A stretch of DNA of 64,000 nucleotides, from the NCBI GenBank assembly GCA_002914805.1, contig JXTB01000049.1:1389753-1453752 (forward strand), read 5' to 3'. Under the pieces are notes generated by a model, which did no database searches, was not told the DNA's origin, and saw only the letters and a program-made list of their open reading frames with translations. The DNA comes from Parasponia andersonii. Taxonomy: Eukaryota; Streptophyta; Magnoliopsida; Rosales; Cannabaceae. Below, piece by piece: positions 1 to 14,000 of the stretch; positions within the stretch are counted from its first letter, which is position 1, and the number at the start of each line of letters is the position of its first letter. Position numbers and translations under genes: made by a program.

Positions 1-365
1 GTTCTTATATGCTGCAGAAAATAAGTTTTAACTCAAAAACGGTATAAAACGAAGGTAACCAAACCCCTATCTCAACAGAATAGCGACAACACACTATTAA
101 GTCCTTAAGGTGTCGTTGACGATCGCCCGGAGGGTCGGGAACCAATTCCAAGCCCTCGATCGTCCTCGTGCGAAAAACTAACTTTCTCACCGGAGCTTCA
201 ATTCTACAAACGGACCTCTTCACTGAATTCCTAGCACCTAAAATAGCTAGGTTAGACATAAAACTTGTCCAATTCGGGTCCGGGTCCACACCGGATTGGT
301 GGCACGCAAAACGAGATAAAATCCCGACCGTCAGATCTCGATTTTCGTGCCGATCACCAAATTAC

Positions 366-426
<61 letters not shown>

Positions 427-1103
427 AATTTCTCCATTTTCTGAGTACATTCCAAAAATGCAGTTAAAAATACAATCCAATGGTCGGATCGAGAACAATA
501 ACCATAAACTCGAAATGACCAAAAATGGCAACTTTCAATCCGGGTAAAATGGAGTTGAGATATATATATATATCTTGATGATCCTTGCGACGATACGAAT
601 CCAACAGGACCAGTTTGAGGCCGAAAGGTAGCCGGAATCGTCGCCGGTGACGGAAAAACCGAAGTGGGTCGAACCAGCTTCGATGGCGTTTCCCGGCGAC
701 ACAGGTAGCGCCGGCGAGCGGCGAAGGGCGACGGAGCTTCGTGGCAGCGAGGCGGGGCGACGCCGGTCGGTGGGCGGCCCGGACGGCAGCAGGCGGCAGT
801 TCTGCGGAGGTTCGGCCGAGAGAGAGAAGAGAGGAGAGAGAAAGAGAGTTTTCGGGGGAGGGAGGAGAGAGAAGAGAGAGAGAGAGGAAAGAGGATGGGC
901 ACGTGGCCCATCCTTATAGGGCTGTGCAATTTTTCAAAAATTGCACATAAGTCCCTAAAATTTCAAATATCTATCAATTTAGTCCCCCAAAATTTGTAAT
1001 TTAGTCCCTTTGAACAAAACTTTTACAAATTAGTCACCACAATATTTTATCCGGAAAATTGGTAAAATGTCCAAATTACCCTCGAAAATTCCGGGTTTTT
1101 ACA
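1..1103 (-). mobile_element. Truncated LTR of an unclassified LTR retrotransposon
   Basis: The right end reads as an LTR terminus on the minus strand: it starts TGTAAAAACCCGG at 1103. About 180 bases in, on the same strand, is a TATA-like CCCTATAAGG (around 910-920), followed by a CT-rich leader (GA-rich on the plus strand at 820-890) and a GC-rich stretch (640-800). This is the usual LTR order of terminus, promoter and leader. The other end lies outside the window, so neither the partner LTR nor any coding region can be seen. Long open frames here on both strands come from GC-rich and GA-rich composition and show no recognisable domain. Family is unknown; LTR identity is inferred from the terminus and promoter layout. 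Confidence 0.5.
369..424. repeat. (AT)n microsatellite
   Basis: A 56-bp uninterrupted AT dinucleotide run inside the truncated LTR. Confidence 0.95.
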
Positions 1104-2712
1104 ATATTCGTAAACATATATATATATATACACTTTTATCATGTTATTTTAAAAATAACAACTTCAATATTTTTGATTTCAAAAAGAAGTATCTTTATCA
1201 AAATTGTATCTCTAAAATTTTACTTTCAAAATAAAGTTACCATTACTTTTATCATATTATGATATTAATTAATTATTTCATTATTAATTTGATTAAAAAA
1301 CGGGTGTATGGCACGTATCTAAAACTACTATATATATATATATGTGTCAATTAGGATGCTGTCACTAAATCTCTTCGCTAATGAAAACAAAAACTAAACC
1401 TTCCCAAAAAACCCCTATTAATTTATGCACATATTTTACTAGGAGTAATGTAAGTGTGAGATTAGGGTTGATTATTAAAAAAGACAAACAAAAGAGCGAA
1501 AAATCAAAATAAAAGTAAAATTAAAGGGACAAAAAAGGACCACACTTGACTAAAAATCATGTTTTTATAGACTCTGTTGAAGTGTGTGTTGAGCTCCCGG
1601 AAGTATACTGAAAATATGCTTGCTTATTTTTGAAGTTTTTGTTTACACCTTAATTATAAATTAACTCAAATAATTCAATTAAATTATATGTTAAAGTCAT
1701 TCTTATATAAAGTTTTACTGTTATGAATTAACTTCTAAATTATTTCTCAAAATATATTTTACTTTAAATTGGAATTTTTGATTGAAATATTAAATTGGAA
1801 TTGAGAGTGTATTTGCTAATTTAATTTGTAACAAAGGTAAATTTTAGATAATTAATCTATCACACTTAGTATCTTTTCTACATATTCTTTTTAGTAATAA
1901 AAAGTATATATATATTTATATTAGTAAACATATATATATGTATATATACTTTTATCATGTTATGATATAAATAATAACTTCAAAATTTTTAATTCAAAAA
2001 GTAGTATGTTTATCAAAAAAATTGTATCTCTAAATTTTTTTTCTTAAAAAGTTACCATCACTTTTATAATGTTATGATATTAATTAATTGTTTTAATATT
2101 AATTTGATTAAGAAACTAGTGTAAGGCACGTACCTAAAACTAGTATGTATATATAAATAAATATATATATGTCAATTAGGTTGTTGGTCGTAACTATATT
2201 CGTTAATAAAAATAAGAATTAAACCTTCCCAAAAAAACCCAATTAATCTTTGCGCATATATTACTAGGAGTACTATATGCGTGAAACTGAGCTTGATTAT
2301 TAAAAAAAACAAAAAATAAAAATAAAAATAAAAGGACAAAAAAGGACCACACTTGACTAAAAATCAAGGTTTCATGGATTATATTTAAGTCTGTGTTCAG
2401 CTCCAATTATACTTAAAATATATTTGCTTGTTTTTGAAGTATTTGTTCACACCTTAAATATAAATTAACACAAATAATTCAGTTAAATTATAAGAGAAAA
2501 TCATTCTTATATAAAATTTCACTGTTATGAATTAATTTCTAAATTACTTCTCAAATATATTTTACTTTAAATTGGAATTTTTGATTGAAACATTAAATGA
2601 GAATTGAGAGTATATTTGCTAAATTTAATTTGTAACAAAGGTAAATTTTAGATCATTAATCTATCACACTTAGTATCTTCTCCATATACATATACCTCTT
2701 TAAGTAATAAAA

Positions 2713-2750
<38 letters not shown>

Positions 2751-4534
2751 ACCATGTTATGATATAAATAACAACTCTAATATTTTTAATTTCAAAAAGT
2801 AGTATCTTCATCAAAAAATTATTTCTCTAAAATTTTACTTTCAAAATAAAGTTACAATCATTTGTATCATGTTATGATATTAATTAATTGTTTCAATATT
2901 AATTTGATTAAGAAATGGGTCTAAGGCACGTACCTAAAATTAGTATATATATATATGTCAATTAGGTCGTTAGTAAATATCTTCATTAATAAAAATAAAA
3001 ATGAATTTATGCGCATATATTGCAAGGAGTATTATATGTGTTAGACTAGGGTTTATTATTATAAACAACAAACAAAAAAACAGAAAACAAAAATAAAAGG
3101 ACAAAAAGGGACCACGTGTGACTGAAAACCAGGACTTCAGAGATTCTATTTAAGTGTGTCTTGAGCTCTCTGCAGCATATTGAAAATATATTTTTATTGT
3201 TTTTGAAGTTTTTATTCGCACCTTAATTGTAAATTAACTCTAATAATTCAATTAAATTATAAGATTAAAGTCATTCTTGTATAAAATTTAACTATTATGA
3301 ATTAACTTCTAAATTACTTCTCAAAATATAATTTATATTAAATTGGAATTGAGAGTATATTTGCTAAATTTAATTTGTAACAAAGGTATATTTTAGATCT
3401 TTAATCTATCACACTTCTTAGTATCTTTTCCATGTATCCCATTTAGTAATAAATATATATTTTTTAATATATATATATATATTTATCATGTTATGATATA
3501 AATAACAACTCGAATATTTTTGAAATTCAAAAAGTAGTATCTTCATCAAAAAATTGTATCTCTAAAATTTTACTTTCATAATAAAGTTACCATCACTTTT
3601 ATCATGTTATGATATTAATTAATTATTTTAATATTAATTCCATTAAGAAGCTCATGTAAGACATGTACCTAAAACTAGCATATTTGTATATATATATATG
3701 AATTAGGTTATTGTCAGTAAATATCTTCGTTGATGAAAACAAAAATTAAACCTTCCTAAAAGCAAATCCTATTAATTTATGCGCATATATTAATGGGAGT
3801 ACCATACGTATGAGACATGAGTTGATTATTAAAAAAAAATAAAAATAAAAGGACAAAAAGGGACCACGCGTGACTTGAAAACCTGAGTTTCATAGACTCT
3901 GTTTAAGTGTGTGTTGAGCTCCCTGAAGTATATTGAAAATATGTTTTCTTATTTTTGAAGTTTTTGCTCACACCTTAATTATATTGTTGTCAATAAATAT
4001 CTTCGTTAATAAAAACAAAAATTTAACCTATCTAAAAAAAACCTTATTAATTTATGCGCATATATCATTGGGAATACTATGCACACGAGACTGGGGTTGA
4101 TTATTAAAAAAACAAAAATTTATAAAAATAAAAGGACAACAAGGGATCACGCGTGACTAAAAACTAGGGTTTTATAAATTCTGTTTAAGTATGTGTTGAG
4201 TTCCATGAAGCATACTGAAAATATGTTTGCTTATTTTTGAGGCTTTTGTTGACACCTTAATTTTAAATTAACTCAAATAATTAAATTAAATTATAAAAGA
4301 AAGTCATTCTTATATAAAATTTTACTATTATGAATTAACTTCAAAATTACTTCTCAAAATATATTTTACATCAAATTGGAATTTTTGATTGAAATATTAA
4401 ATTGGAATTGAGATTGTATTTGCTAAATTTATTTTGTAACAAAGGTAAATTTTAGATCTTTAATCTATCATACCTAGTATCTTCTCCATATATCTCTTTT
4501 GGTAATAAAGAAGTATATATATATACTCATGCTT
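1104..4534 (+). repeat. Diverged tandem array, AT-rich unit about 0.75-0.85 kb (left part)
   Basis: The same long word order recurs. It runs GGCACGTACCTAAAACTAGT, a (TA)n run, GTCAATTAGG, TTATGCGCATATATTACTAG, GGACCACACGTGACT, a TTTGAAG stretch, GTAACAAAGGTAAATTTTAGA, CTTAGTATCTTCTCCATATA, another (TA)n run, then TATCATGTTATGATAT. The GTAACAAAGGTA anchor lies near 1833, 2631, 3376 and 4435. Copies are clearly diverged, and one carries an extra partial unit (GTGAC anchors near 3865 and 4150). No copy has a sustained reading frame. The array is cut at 4535 by the copia LTR and resumes at 37018. I do not recognise the family; it could be a tandemly amplified intergenic or promoter segment or a dispersed repeat that became tandem. 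Confidence 0.85.
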
Positions 4535-5755
4535 TGTATCAATTAATCTTATACTCATATTTTGAAATTAATAAACATATGATTAAGAATTAACAATCTA
4601 CTTGAGTGTGTAGCAATCTAAATTAGAAGGATCATAAAATATTCAAGATAAATTATGAAAAAGAGCTTGAAGACGAAAATCAAGTTCTCATAAAATTGGA
4701 AATTTTGAACCAATACAATCAAACTAGTTTATCTCCAATTAAAGTTTGAAAATTTATCTTACACAAGTTTTAAATTGATTTATAAATTTCTACAGTATCC
4801 ATATTTATAAAAATCAATTTATGAAGTCACAATTTTAAATAGAATTGAAAAAGACTTAAAATAAAATCAAAACAAATTCTCTGGTATTTTTGGCAGACTG
4901 AATCCTGGTTTTCGGTCTAGCAATTCCTTTCTAATTTTTAGTGAATTCAAATTTGACCGTTAGAACCGTACTTCCAACAACTAGTAGTTTTAGTCGACTG
5001 AAAACACACTTTAGATCTACCGAAAATGATAGATTATCTGTTAAACAGTCTAAAACGGCTAGTTTTCATTCAAGTCTATAAGCAGAAACTTTTCTAACAC
5101 TTGAAACAACTTTTGAATATTCCTACATTGCCTTAATCATACTTTCAAGTAGTTCAAATCAATTTTTGCGATTCAAACTTTGAAATCTACTTTTTGACAA
5201 AAATCAATAGAGCCAAACTAGATTATATCTTGTGTTCACATATGTTCTCTCTAGGCTTACCTTGTAGCAATTATTTCCATTAGAGAGAAATTCTAGTTGA
5301 GTGTTTCAACAAACAAAAATTAAATTATATTTGTGAGGTGAGGTTGACACCAGATTCATAAACAACCTAGTTTAGGTGATCGGAGTCTAAACAATCCGAG
5401 TTAGGTGTGATAAAATCGGATCCAAAGCTATTGTAAAGGTGTGAGTGTACCTAATGAGAAATTACTTATTGTGTAAAAGGGTTGGTCAAGCCCTTCTTTT
5501 GATCCAATAATGGAAAGCTCGAAGAGGGTTACCAAGAATCGGGGACGTAGATAAACCGTCATGCTTGTTGTACCTTGTAAAAATAGTGTTTGCATTTCTC
5601 TATCTCTAAATCTTTAATTTATCTATCTTGAGCTTGTGCATCCTTATAGCTATTTTTACTTGATATTGTTATTACTTGCTTTCCAAGAAAAGTTTGAAAA
5701 TTTTTTTAAAACCCAATTCACCCCCCTCTTTGGTTAGCTAATCTTGAGCTAACGA
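4535..5755 (+). mobile_element. 5' LTR of the outer Ty1/copia element (level 0)
   Basis: It starts TGTATCAATTAATC, and near its end has the pyrimidine-rich CCCAATTCACCCCCCTCTT, followed by GAGCTAACGA and directly by a Met-tRNA primer site. The same landmarks occur in reverse complement at 7427-8175 and 30702-31735, including the words ATAATAAACAT and ACTTGAGTGTGTAG near the start, so the boundaries are supported by a second copy. The terminal CA appears mutated to GA. The CCCCCTCTT-type end is common in SIRE/Maximus-like copia elements; that lineage assignment is inference. No matching 3' LTR was found downstream of pol. Confidence 0.75.
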
Positions 5756-5756
5756 T

Positions 5757-5768
5757 TGGTATCAGAGC
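5757..5768 (+). other. Primer-binding site (initiator Met-tRNA) of the outer copia element
   Basis: TGGTATCAGAGC lies two bases after the LTR end. It matches the plant initiator Met-tRNA 3' end used by most plant LTR retrotransposons. Confidence 0.85.
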
Positions 5769-5836
5769 TTAGTGCTTAAATTTTTAGAACTTAACCGTTT
5801 TCGAGATAGCTAGCCTAAACAATTTTTCTTTTCAAT

Positions 5837-7426
5837 ATGTGGGGTTGTCACCTTCTAAACCACTATTTTTCAATGGAAGTGATTTTAACTATTGGAGAAG
5901 TCGTATGAAAACATATCTTAGATCCAAAGATTTCGATTTAAGATATATTGTCACAAAAGATCCATTTAAAATTACAAAGATTGTTGATAGAGCAGATTTA
6001 GAAAAAGACATTGAGGAATATGATGAAAAAGATAAAATCTCTTTCACCAAAAATAGAAAAGATAGAAACATTCTTATGTGTGGTCTAGATAGAAACATAT
6101 ATAATAATGTTGAAAAATCTAGGGATGCTTATGAATTGTGTATTATGCTTAAAATGTCATATCAAGGAACGAGTTCTATAAAAGAACTGGAATTAATATT
6201 TTCACAAGAAACTATGAGTTGTTTAAAATGAAAAAAGATGAATTTTATTTCTCAAATGTTCACTAAATTTACCTTTATTATTAAATCTCTTGGTGCTTTA
6301 GGAAAAACCTTTCCAAGTGGTGAGCAAAATTCTTAGAACTCTTCCTCGAGCTCATTGAAGAAAGGTCGTAGCTATTCAAGAGGCAAAAGACCTTAGGAAA
6401 CTTCATATTGAAGAACTTATGGGTTCCCTTATAACCCATGAAATTCTTATGAAGGAAAAAAAATGAAGATAAAGGAGATGAGAAAGAAAGAAAAGGAATT
6501 TCTCTTAAACTGCTATACAAGAAAGCAATGAGGAAGAAGAAGAATTTGCTGATAGTGAGCTTAAAGATATTACCTTACTTATCGAAAGGTATAAGAAGTA
6601 CTTGAACTTAAAAAAAAAAGAATTTTAAGAAGAACACCAAAGGCAATGATTTTCGAGAGAAGAATGGAAAAGATGATCTCATCACTTGCTTTGAATGCAA
6701 AAAGCCCGAATACATGAAGAACGAATGCCCTCTAAGAAGAATGATGAAAAAGAAGGCAATGAAGGCTACTCGGGATGATAGTAATGAAGAAGAATCCAAT
6801 GGAGAAGAACAAGAAAAAATTACCAACATGTGTTTCATGGCAATAGAAAATGAGGTAAGCTCTCTTGAACCTAAGATTGAATTTCTTGATGATAATAATA
6901 TTAGTAGTGAAAATAATAGTAATTGTGATTTATCATATGAGAGTTTGTTGAGTGATTTCAATGATTTACACAAAAATTATGAAAAACTCATTTTCAAGAA
7001 CAATGCTCCCAAAAAAATAAATTCTTATTTTGTCAAAGATAGTTGAAGAGTTTATAAAAGAAAATGAAGTGAAATTACCTTATAACGATTGTGATCTTTT
7101 GTCAAAAGAAAATACATCCTTGAATGTCAAGATTCTTGACTTAACCAAAATTATCCAAAAATTTATAAATGGAAAGAAAAATTTGGACATGATACTTGGT
7201 AGGCAAAAATATATTTTTGACAAAGGAGGTATTAGGTATAAATCTTCTATAAAACAAAAATACCTCAAAAACTATTTTGTGAAAGTTAGTGCAAGTGACA
7301 CAAAGCACACTTACACTTATTGCAATCAAGATAACACATTAGTTTCTCATGCTTTGTAAAGAAAAATGCATATTTTTGTCGAAAACTAGCTTGAATACTA
7401 AAAGAATCTAAAAATAACACTCAAGG
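5837..7426 (+). pseudogene. gag: Ty1/copia gag, broken, outer element
   Basis: The amino part (5839-6231) reads FNGSDFNYWRSRMKTYLRS and continues with the pattern of copia Gag (DUF4219/UBN2 type). The frame has no clean ATG: the ATG at 5837 is in another frame, so the start is probably shifted. A stop at 6229 and frameshifts split the rest into pieces (6714-7046, 7030-7359). A zinc-knuckle remnant near 6675-6725 reads CFECKKPEYMKNEC; the usual Gly-His before the last spacing is Glu-Tyr, so the zinc-binding histidine is lost. The C-terminal part is acidic and Asn-rich. The frame is interrupted at 7427 by an inverted LTR and continues at 31736. Dead copy. Confidence 0.8.
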
Positions 7427-8175
7427 TGTTAGCCCAAGATTGAAAATCTAAGAGGGAGGGTGAATTGAGTTTTAAAATTTTTTAAGAAACTTTTTAACTA
7501 TGTAAAACTATAAACCACTATTTTGAAACTTTAAGACTAAATGAACAATAATTCTAAATATATAATAATAATATCAAGTCAATTAAGTACAGTAAATATC
7601 AAACACTTAATCAAATAGAGAAAATACAAACTTGGTTTTTACAAGATTTGACAAACATGAGATTTGCCTACGTTCCTGACTCTTGGCAACTTGCTTTAAA
7701 CTTTCCACCATCGAATCAAGATTATGGGCTTGACCGACCCTTGTACAATTGAGTAAATTCTTCTTAGGCTCACCCAACTTTTACAATAGTCTTGAATCTG
7801 ACTCTATTATACCTAACCACAGGTTGTTTAGACTTCAGTGCCAATCTCACCTATACCAGGTTGTTTAGATTATGGTACCAACCACACCAACTCACGAGTT
7901 ATTTAGTCTCCAGTGCAACCTCAGCTATACTCGGGTTGTTTAGACTCTGGTAGCATGCTCACCTAAATTGAGTTATTTATGACTCTGGTGGCAATTTTAC
8001 TTATACATGGATTGTTTATGACTCTAGTACCAACCTCATCTTATACTATATGGTTTTTCAATATAAGAGTAAAAATACTTAAGAACTCTTCTCATAAAAT
8101 AATGAATACAATTTTGTCTTAGGAGATTTGAGAATAATGTACAATAGATGATTTAAAATTGACTTAGTATGATTT
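7427..8175 (-). mobile_element. Inverted solo copia LTR, first half (level 1 insertion)
   Basis: It begins TGTTAGCCCAAGAT, then AAGAGGGAGGGTGAATTGAG. This is the reverse complement of the LTR end at 5715-5755. Several 'GGTTGTTTAGACT' type repeats around 7820-8000 correspond to the 'AACAACC...GGTG' repeats at 5360-5420. It is flanked on the left by CAAGG (7422-7426); the same CAAGG is at 31736-31740 beyond the second half. No coding region lies between the halves except the gypsy insertion, so this is a solo LTR. It is interrupted at 8176. Confidence 0.75.
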
Positions 8176-10520
8176 TGTAACATCCCTTGATTTCACACAC
8201 GTACATAAAGATATTTTTAAAAATATTTAGTGAAAACAGGAGACACTACTTGATTTAGAATTGATAAAATTAGGGAAAATTAAAACTTTTTTTTAGCTTT
8301 CTAGAAACATAAAAAAAAACCCCACTAATAATTTTACATAGTATTTAACATGTATATATACATACATACTTATATAACAGATCTCTCATATAGTTTCTCA
8401 TAATATATACATACAAAATAGATTCAAAATTCTCTCAAAGAAAACTACAATGTCAAAATGCTCATATACACAAGCCACGACTAGAAAATAGCTGCCCCTC
8501 CTCCAATCCCAAACATTAGCAGTACCTTCTGTAATGTGAGAATATTTATGAGTATGGAACTTAGTTAGTAACGTGTGCAGATGTAGAGTGCATATAATAT
8601 AAAATAGAGAATCTTATGGTTGGGATCTCTGTATATATTGTATTGCCTGATAAGATCGTGAATTATATACTAAGCTACTTAGAGTACATATAACATATCA
8701 TGAGCTATATAGAGGTTTTGAGCCCCAAAGAATCCCCTCTGTATACAGTAGATATCCACCCTATACCACCGTCAGAGTGTTCTTGAAGGAACTATAGTGT
8801 CTTTGAAAGGATCAGAGTGTTTCCAAAGGAATCGAAGTGTCTCTGAAAGAACTATAACACATATTTGGGCACTGGAAAACCATACCCAATTCACCAATAC
8901 TTATTAGACAATATAAATACACTATGTATTTATGTCTCATGTAAAGCTGAATAACAGATATTTATATACACATATCCATAGATTTCATAGATTCACAAAA
9001 TCAAAGAATTTTTTACATTGCAGGTATGATGTTACTTACCTTGATTTCGAGCTTTTTAAACCCTTGCTTATCAAATACTTTTTACTCAAGATACAAATGA
9101 TATGTTCTTAATATTTTGCAATAACAAGTCCATTTTTAATCATTAATCATTTGATTTACTAGAATTGGTATCAGAGCCTAGTTTAAAAAGAATTAATTCC
9201 TCGTGTAACCAAGCAAGAGAGTAAAAGCAATAGTAATAAAATTCGTTGTAAATCTGCCAATCCAACTATTTAAAACACTCACTTATTCAAAAAGAAAATT
9301 CACATTATCTATCATTACATCAAACAATAATAATAATTGGACTAAATCTATTTAATTATAAATCAAGTAAATCAGTATTAGGAAGATATACCAACAAGAC
9401 ATTAATTAAACATTTGGCCATATGACTTCAATGGTTTTATAAAAATGGAAAGTACATGCAAGTATATATCACTTTCAAGTAATAATTTAGTCAACAAAAC
9501 TTTCCACCATAAGTCAAAAATTAAAGATACTAAGAAAAAAGCGTTAAAACTAACTTACAATATAATAACAAAAGCTATACATAATTAAACTATCACCAGG
9601 TCTGATCATGCAAACCACCCAAAACACATAAAGCTAGAAAAATAATTAAGAATCATGTAGGAGTTTCCCAATATATAAATGAAAACTTGATAATATAGAT
9701 ATATACTCTTAAATTTGAAAAACACGAAAAATTAAAATAGTCCACAAGGAAATTGTTAATAACAATAAAGAAAATCACCTTCAAGCTCACATGAAGGAGA
9801 AAATAGTCTACTTTCACTTAACCCACTACAACCAATATGTGAGAATCAAGAGTAAATATCCATGATGGAGTTCTAATAATAAGATGAAGATGAGAGGTTT
9901 TGAGGGGAAAGTGTTTTGGCCGAGGATGAGAGAAATCCCAAAGGTAATTGAGTACATTTTACTTGGTATACTCACTTTGAGAAAGTTCACCGACTTTGGC
10001 AAAGTTGGTTCTTAGTCTTTTTTTTTGGACTATACGAAAGTCTATAACTAAAATATATATATTGAAAACAAAAAAAAAAAAACAACGTAATAAAGCTATG
10101 CTAAAATTATAAGGTAGGATGTCTAATTAGCAAACATGATTTAAATAGAACAAGACACTTAATTAATGCTTAAAGAGAATAAATTAATGAACCCATTAAC
10201 CAAATGTGTTCTAACTATAATAAAAAGACATAATTAAAGACAATACGACTTTAACACACATCAAAGTTATACCAACGAGCACTTCTCGAGCATTTCACTA
10301 TAAGAATTTTCTTAGTAAATGATGGTTAATAATCACAAGAAACTTATAACAAATATTTATGAATCTTAACTTGGTCCCCCTCTCCACGATTTTTTTTGAA
10401 ACAATTTATGCTTACTATGAATACACATTAAACTTTAATATTAATGATATAGAATCATATTATTTTGCATATTTAATTTTTATGAGGAACTAGGTGTCAT
10501 ATGAGATTTAGGATATCACA
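8176..10520 (-). mobile_element. 3' LTR of minus-strand gypsy element (level 2)
   Basis: Read on the minus strand, it starts TGTGATATCCTAAATCTC at 10520 and ends GGGATGTTACA at 8176. It is 2345 bp long. The sequence is repeated, with moderate divergence, as 18696-18888 plus 28592-30701. A polypurine tract lies just upstream on the minus strand. Around 8776-8860 there are about four short repeats with self-complementary GTTC...GAAC cores, like those in the plus-strand element's LTR. Flanks are GATTT (8171-8175) and AATTT (30702-30706), a probable 5-bp target duplication with one mismatch. Confidence 0.85.
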
Positions 10521-10533
10521 ATCCTTTCTTCCT
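10521..10533 (-). other. Polypurine tract of the level 2 gypsy element
   Basis: On the minus strand the purine run GGAAGAAAGGAT directly precedes the 3' LTR start. This is the position of the plus-strand primer. Confidence 0.7.
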
Positions 10534-11042
10534 AATAAAAATTTCGTCATCAAAATTTGTTTATCAAATAATTCTAGATATTGGTTTCTCATTTCATCTT
10601 CTAACTCCTACGTAGCCTCCTCTATAGAATAATTTCTCCATAGAACTTTCACTAAAGGAATCTTTTATTTTCTTAATTCTTTCTCTCTTTTATTTAAAAT
10701 CCGAACTGGACATTCCTCATAGGTCAATTTTGGATCTAGTTCAAGTAGTTCTTGGTTAAGGACATGAGATGGGTCTGATATATACTTCTTTAACATAGAA
10801 ATATGGAATATGTTATGCATACCTGATAATTCTGGAGGCAATGCAAGCCTTTAAGTAACATTCTCTACTTTCTTGAGGATCTCATAAGGACCTATAAATC
10901 TCAAGCTCAACTTTCTTTTCGTTCCAAATCTCATTATACCTTTCATAGGAGGTACTTTGAGAAATACTTTGTCACCAACAGAAAAATATAAAGGTAGAAT
11001 TTTTGGTTTTGCATAAAATTTTTGTTTACTTTGAGCTGCTAC
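10534..11042 (-). pseudogene. pol: Integrase C-terminus and decayed chromodomain, level 2 gypsy element
   Basis: Minus-strand frames give a GPY/F-like segment, then LPPELSGMHNIFHISMLKKY, matching residues of the plus-strand gypsy copy at 25650-25720. A degraded segment follows at the position of its C-terminal chromodomain. Stops and shifts are present. The rest of this integrase lies at 14526 and above; a solo LTR separates the two parts, and the join at the GCTAC duplication restores codon order. Confidence 0.7.
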
Positions 11043-14000
11043 TATAAACCCCGAGAAAACCCTAGACTTGTAAAATTATTTGAAGAATTATTAATTATCA
11101 TAATCTTTTAATATAAGTATATTCTCTTGAAGAATGAATTTATCATGATTCATTTTCTTGTCTAAATTTTATTATGCATATTCTTTGATCATAGAAATTG
11201 AGTAGTTATATACTAATGAATTTTGTGAATATGTTACAGTGAGATACACACAAGAAAGCTAAGTTGAACTATGTACCTAATTTCAAATATAAACTATTTT
11301 ACAACATATATGATTATTGTTGTTAATAAGAAGTAGACTTAGTTAATTATGTTTACTATTGGGTCCTAAATTATTTGAGTTCAATAATCATTTATCTTGG
11401 CCTAATAGGTAATAAAAAAATCCAAATTTAAAATTATTAGTATTCTTCTTTGTAATTATTATTGAGTTTTAATCCTTTAGTCTAATATCATTTATCTTGG
11501 TACAATAAGTAACGAGAGAGCCCAAATTGAAATAAGTATTTCAAGCCCAAGTAATAAGTTAAATAGTCACAAGTAATATATATATTTATATATAGTACAA
11601 GAGGAATTAATGGTGTAGCCATTAACATATTTTAATAATATGCATACACATTCATCAATTTACTTATAAGAATGGAAAATAATGTAAAAGGCCATTAACA
11701 TATTTTATCTATATATTATCACCATTAAAATAAAAAAAATTTATTAATTATATTAGAAAATAAAACAAATGTTAGGTAAGTTATGTAATCATATATTAAT
11801 TATTTGAATGGTATATCCATTATGTAGATTTTATAAACATTAAATGTAAATATGATAAGATAATACATTATTTTTTTAAGTAGATGACGCATAGTTAGAT
11901 TAATAAATTAATTTAATTACATGATGAAAAGATAACTAATTAAAAAAAAAGTTGGGTAAACGGTGATTATTATTAATATTTTTTGAATTAAATTTGAATT
12001 ATATTTTATGTACATAATTAACCTATAAATAGGGCATTCCATTGTAAACACAATCAAGTTCCTTCAATTATTTTTTTTCCATCTCTCTCTCAAAGTTTCT
12101 ATTCATCCATTTTGATATCAAGAGTTTCCTCTTAAAGTTCTTCAAGTTTCAAGAGAAAAAGAAAAAGGTAATTCTTAGAACTCTTAGTCTTTCAAGATTT
12201 GTATATTTTATTATACTAGGTTCCAATTCAATTTATGTTAAATAGAGTTAGAGACCTTATTAAGGTCTGAAATATTTATGAGAAGTATTTCTATATGTCT
12301 ATTTAAATTCTGAAAAATTTCACTTTTATACCCTACTGTCATAATTATATAAAAATCATTTGACACAAGTTAGTCGTTAGCTAAGAAAAGTTGTAAAACA
12401 AATTTTATATAATTAGTTCTATGATTTCAAAAATCAAACGCTTTTATTTTTGGTCAAAATTTTAAATACAAGTTCATATATATGTCAATATCATTTATGG
12501 AAAGTTTAATAATTTTTTGATGTGTATAAAATTTATTATAATTTTTGGGATAGACAATATTTTAATATTTCAAAATGCTGAAATAAATTATAAGGTATAA
12601 TTACAAGTAATTAAAGTACTATAAAATGATCTATTTTAGAATTTTCAAATACTGTACATAAATTATAATATTTTATGATTGTGTTTTTAAGATTTTGAAT
12701 TTTTTTGATTTATAAAACATTTCCAAAAATTCAATGATTTTCGTTTAGTCACAGTTTTAACAATTTTGTTATAAATTCTAAATTGGGAAAAAAAATGATG
12801 ATAGGTATTGTTTCAAAATTCTAAACCTTAATCTTTAGATTTATTTTTATTTCAAATAGATTCATGTAAATTTTTAGAATGAATAGAATTATGTACTATA
12901 ACATGGAATTCTTTAAGTATGCATTACGCACTAAAATCCTACAATTTTGATGTGAAATATTATTTTAAGATTTATATTGTAGATGTTTTCAAACACACAA
13001 AATACCAATTATAGCATATGTTGATATTTAAAATGAATTTTGATGCAGGAATAATAAATAAAAAGGTTAACAAAGAGGCACGTGGTTGCAACAAGGTTAA
13101 GTGTATGGTATTTCACTGCAAGCACGAAGAACATTTTCTACGAACTTAAGGTAAGTACAATCTCACCTACAACATAGATAGTTTTAAAAGGATATTCTGC
13201 TTGAAATAAAAGTATTTGATATGATAAAATGTGATATTTTACCTATGCAAGAGATGTTTATGTGGCTTGTATATGTGCCTATAAAATACATATCTCCAAT
13301 GATAATAAGATTAGGTAAATTTACTTTACAATATTATTCATAACTTGATAAATATATTTCAATTAAAGGAAGTATCAAGAATAAAAAATATAAGATTTGA
13401 TTTGAAATATGATACAACCATTTATGTCAAAGAGGAGACTAAAGAAAAGATAGGAATATAAAGGTGTCGTACCAACCTCCGCTAGATGAGGATGCCTAAG
13501 AAAAGATAAGGACGACCTCCACTAAGTGAGGATTCCTGAGGAAAATATGTTAAGTTTATGACTGCTGGTATTTCAATAGAGTCGCTCCCTTGATTTCCAG
13601 TCGGTAAATGCGTACTCGGTACATACACAAGGGCCTATAAGAAAGATAAAAGATTTTAAGATAATATATGTGATAAACGACTACTTCATAAAACATAAGT
13701 TATAAGATAACATGAAAATACAAAAATTGAACTTCTATAAATGTTATTCATATAAAATGTTTTTTGAGTTGAATTGTACTTACTAAGCAAAACCTCACGT
13801 AGTGTAAATGTCCATGCTGTAGGTATCAAAGGTAAGCAACCTTTATTTTGAATGATAGGTTGACCAGAATCGAGGCAGGAATGGATGCGAGACAAGAGCT
13901 TTGGGATACCTCCACAATAAACTTCGTATATGTTTTCTTCATTTTAAATAAGATTATTTACTTAAATACGTAAGATTAAGTCTTATTAAGTTAAGATCGA

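Noticed and set aside
354..929. Long minus-strand open frame rich in Ser/Arg/Pro (191 codons).
   Set aside because: It spans an (AT)n microsatellite, giving an Ile-Tyr repeat, and GA/CT-rich LTR leader sequence; no domain is recognisable.
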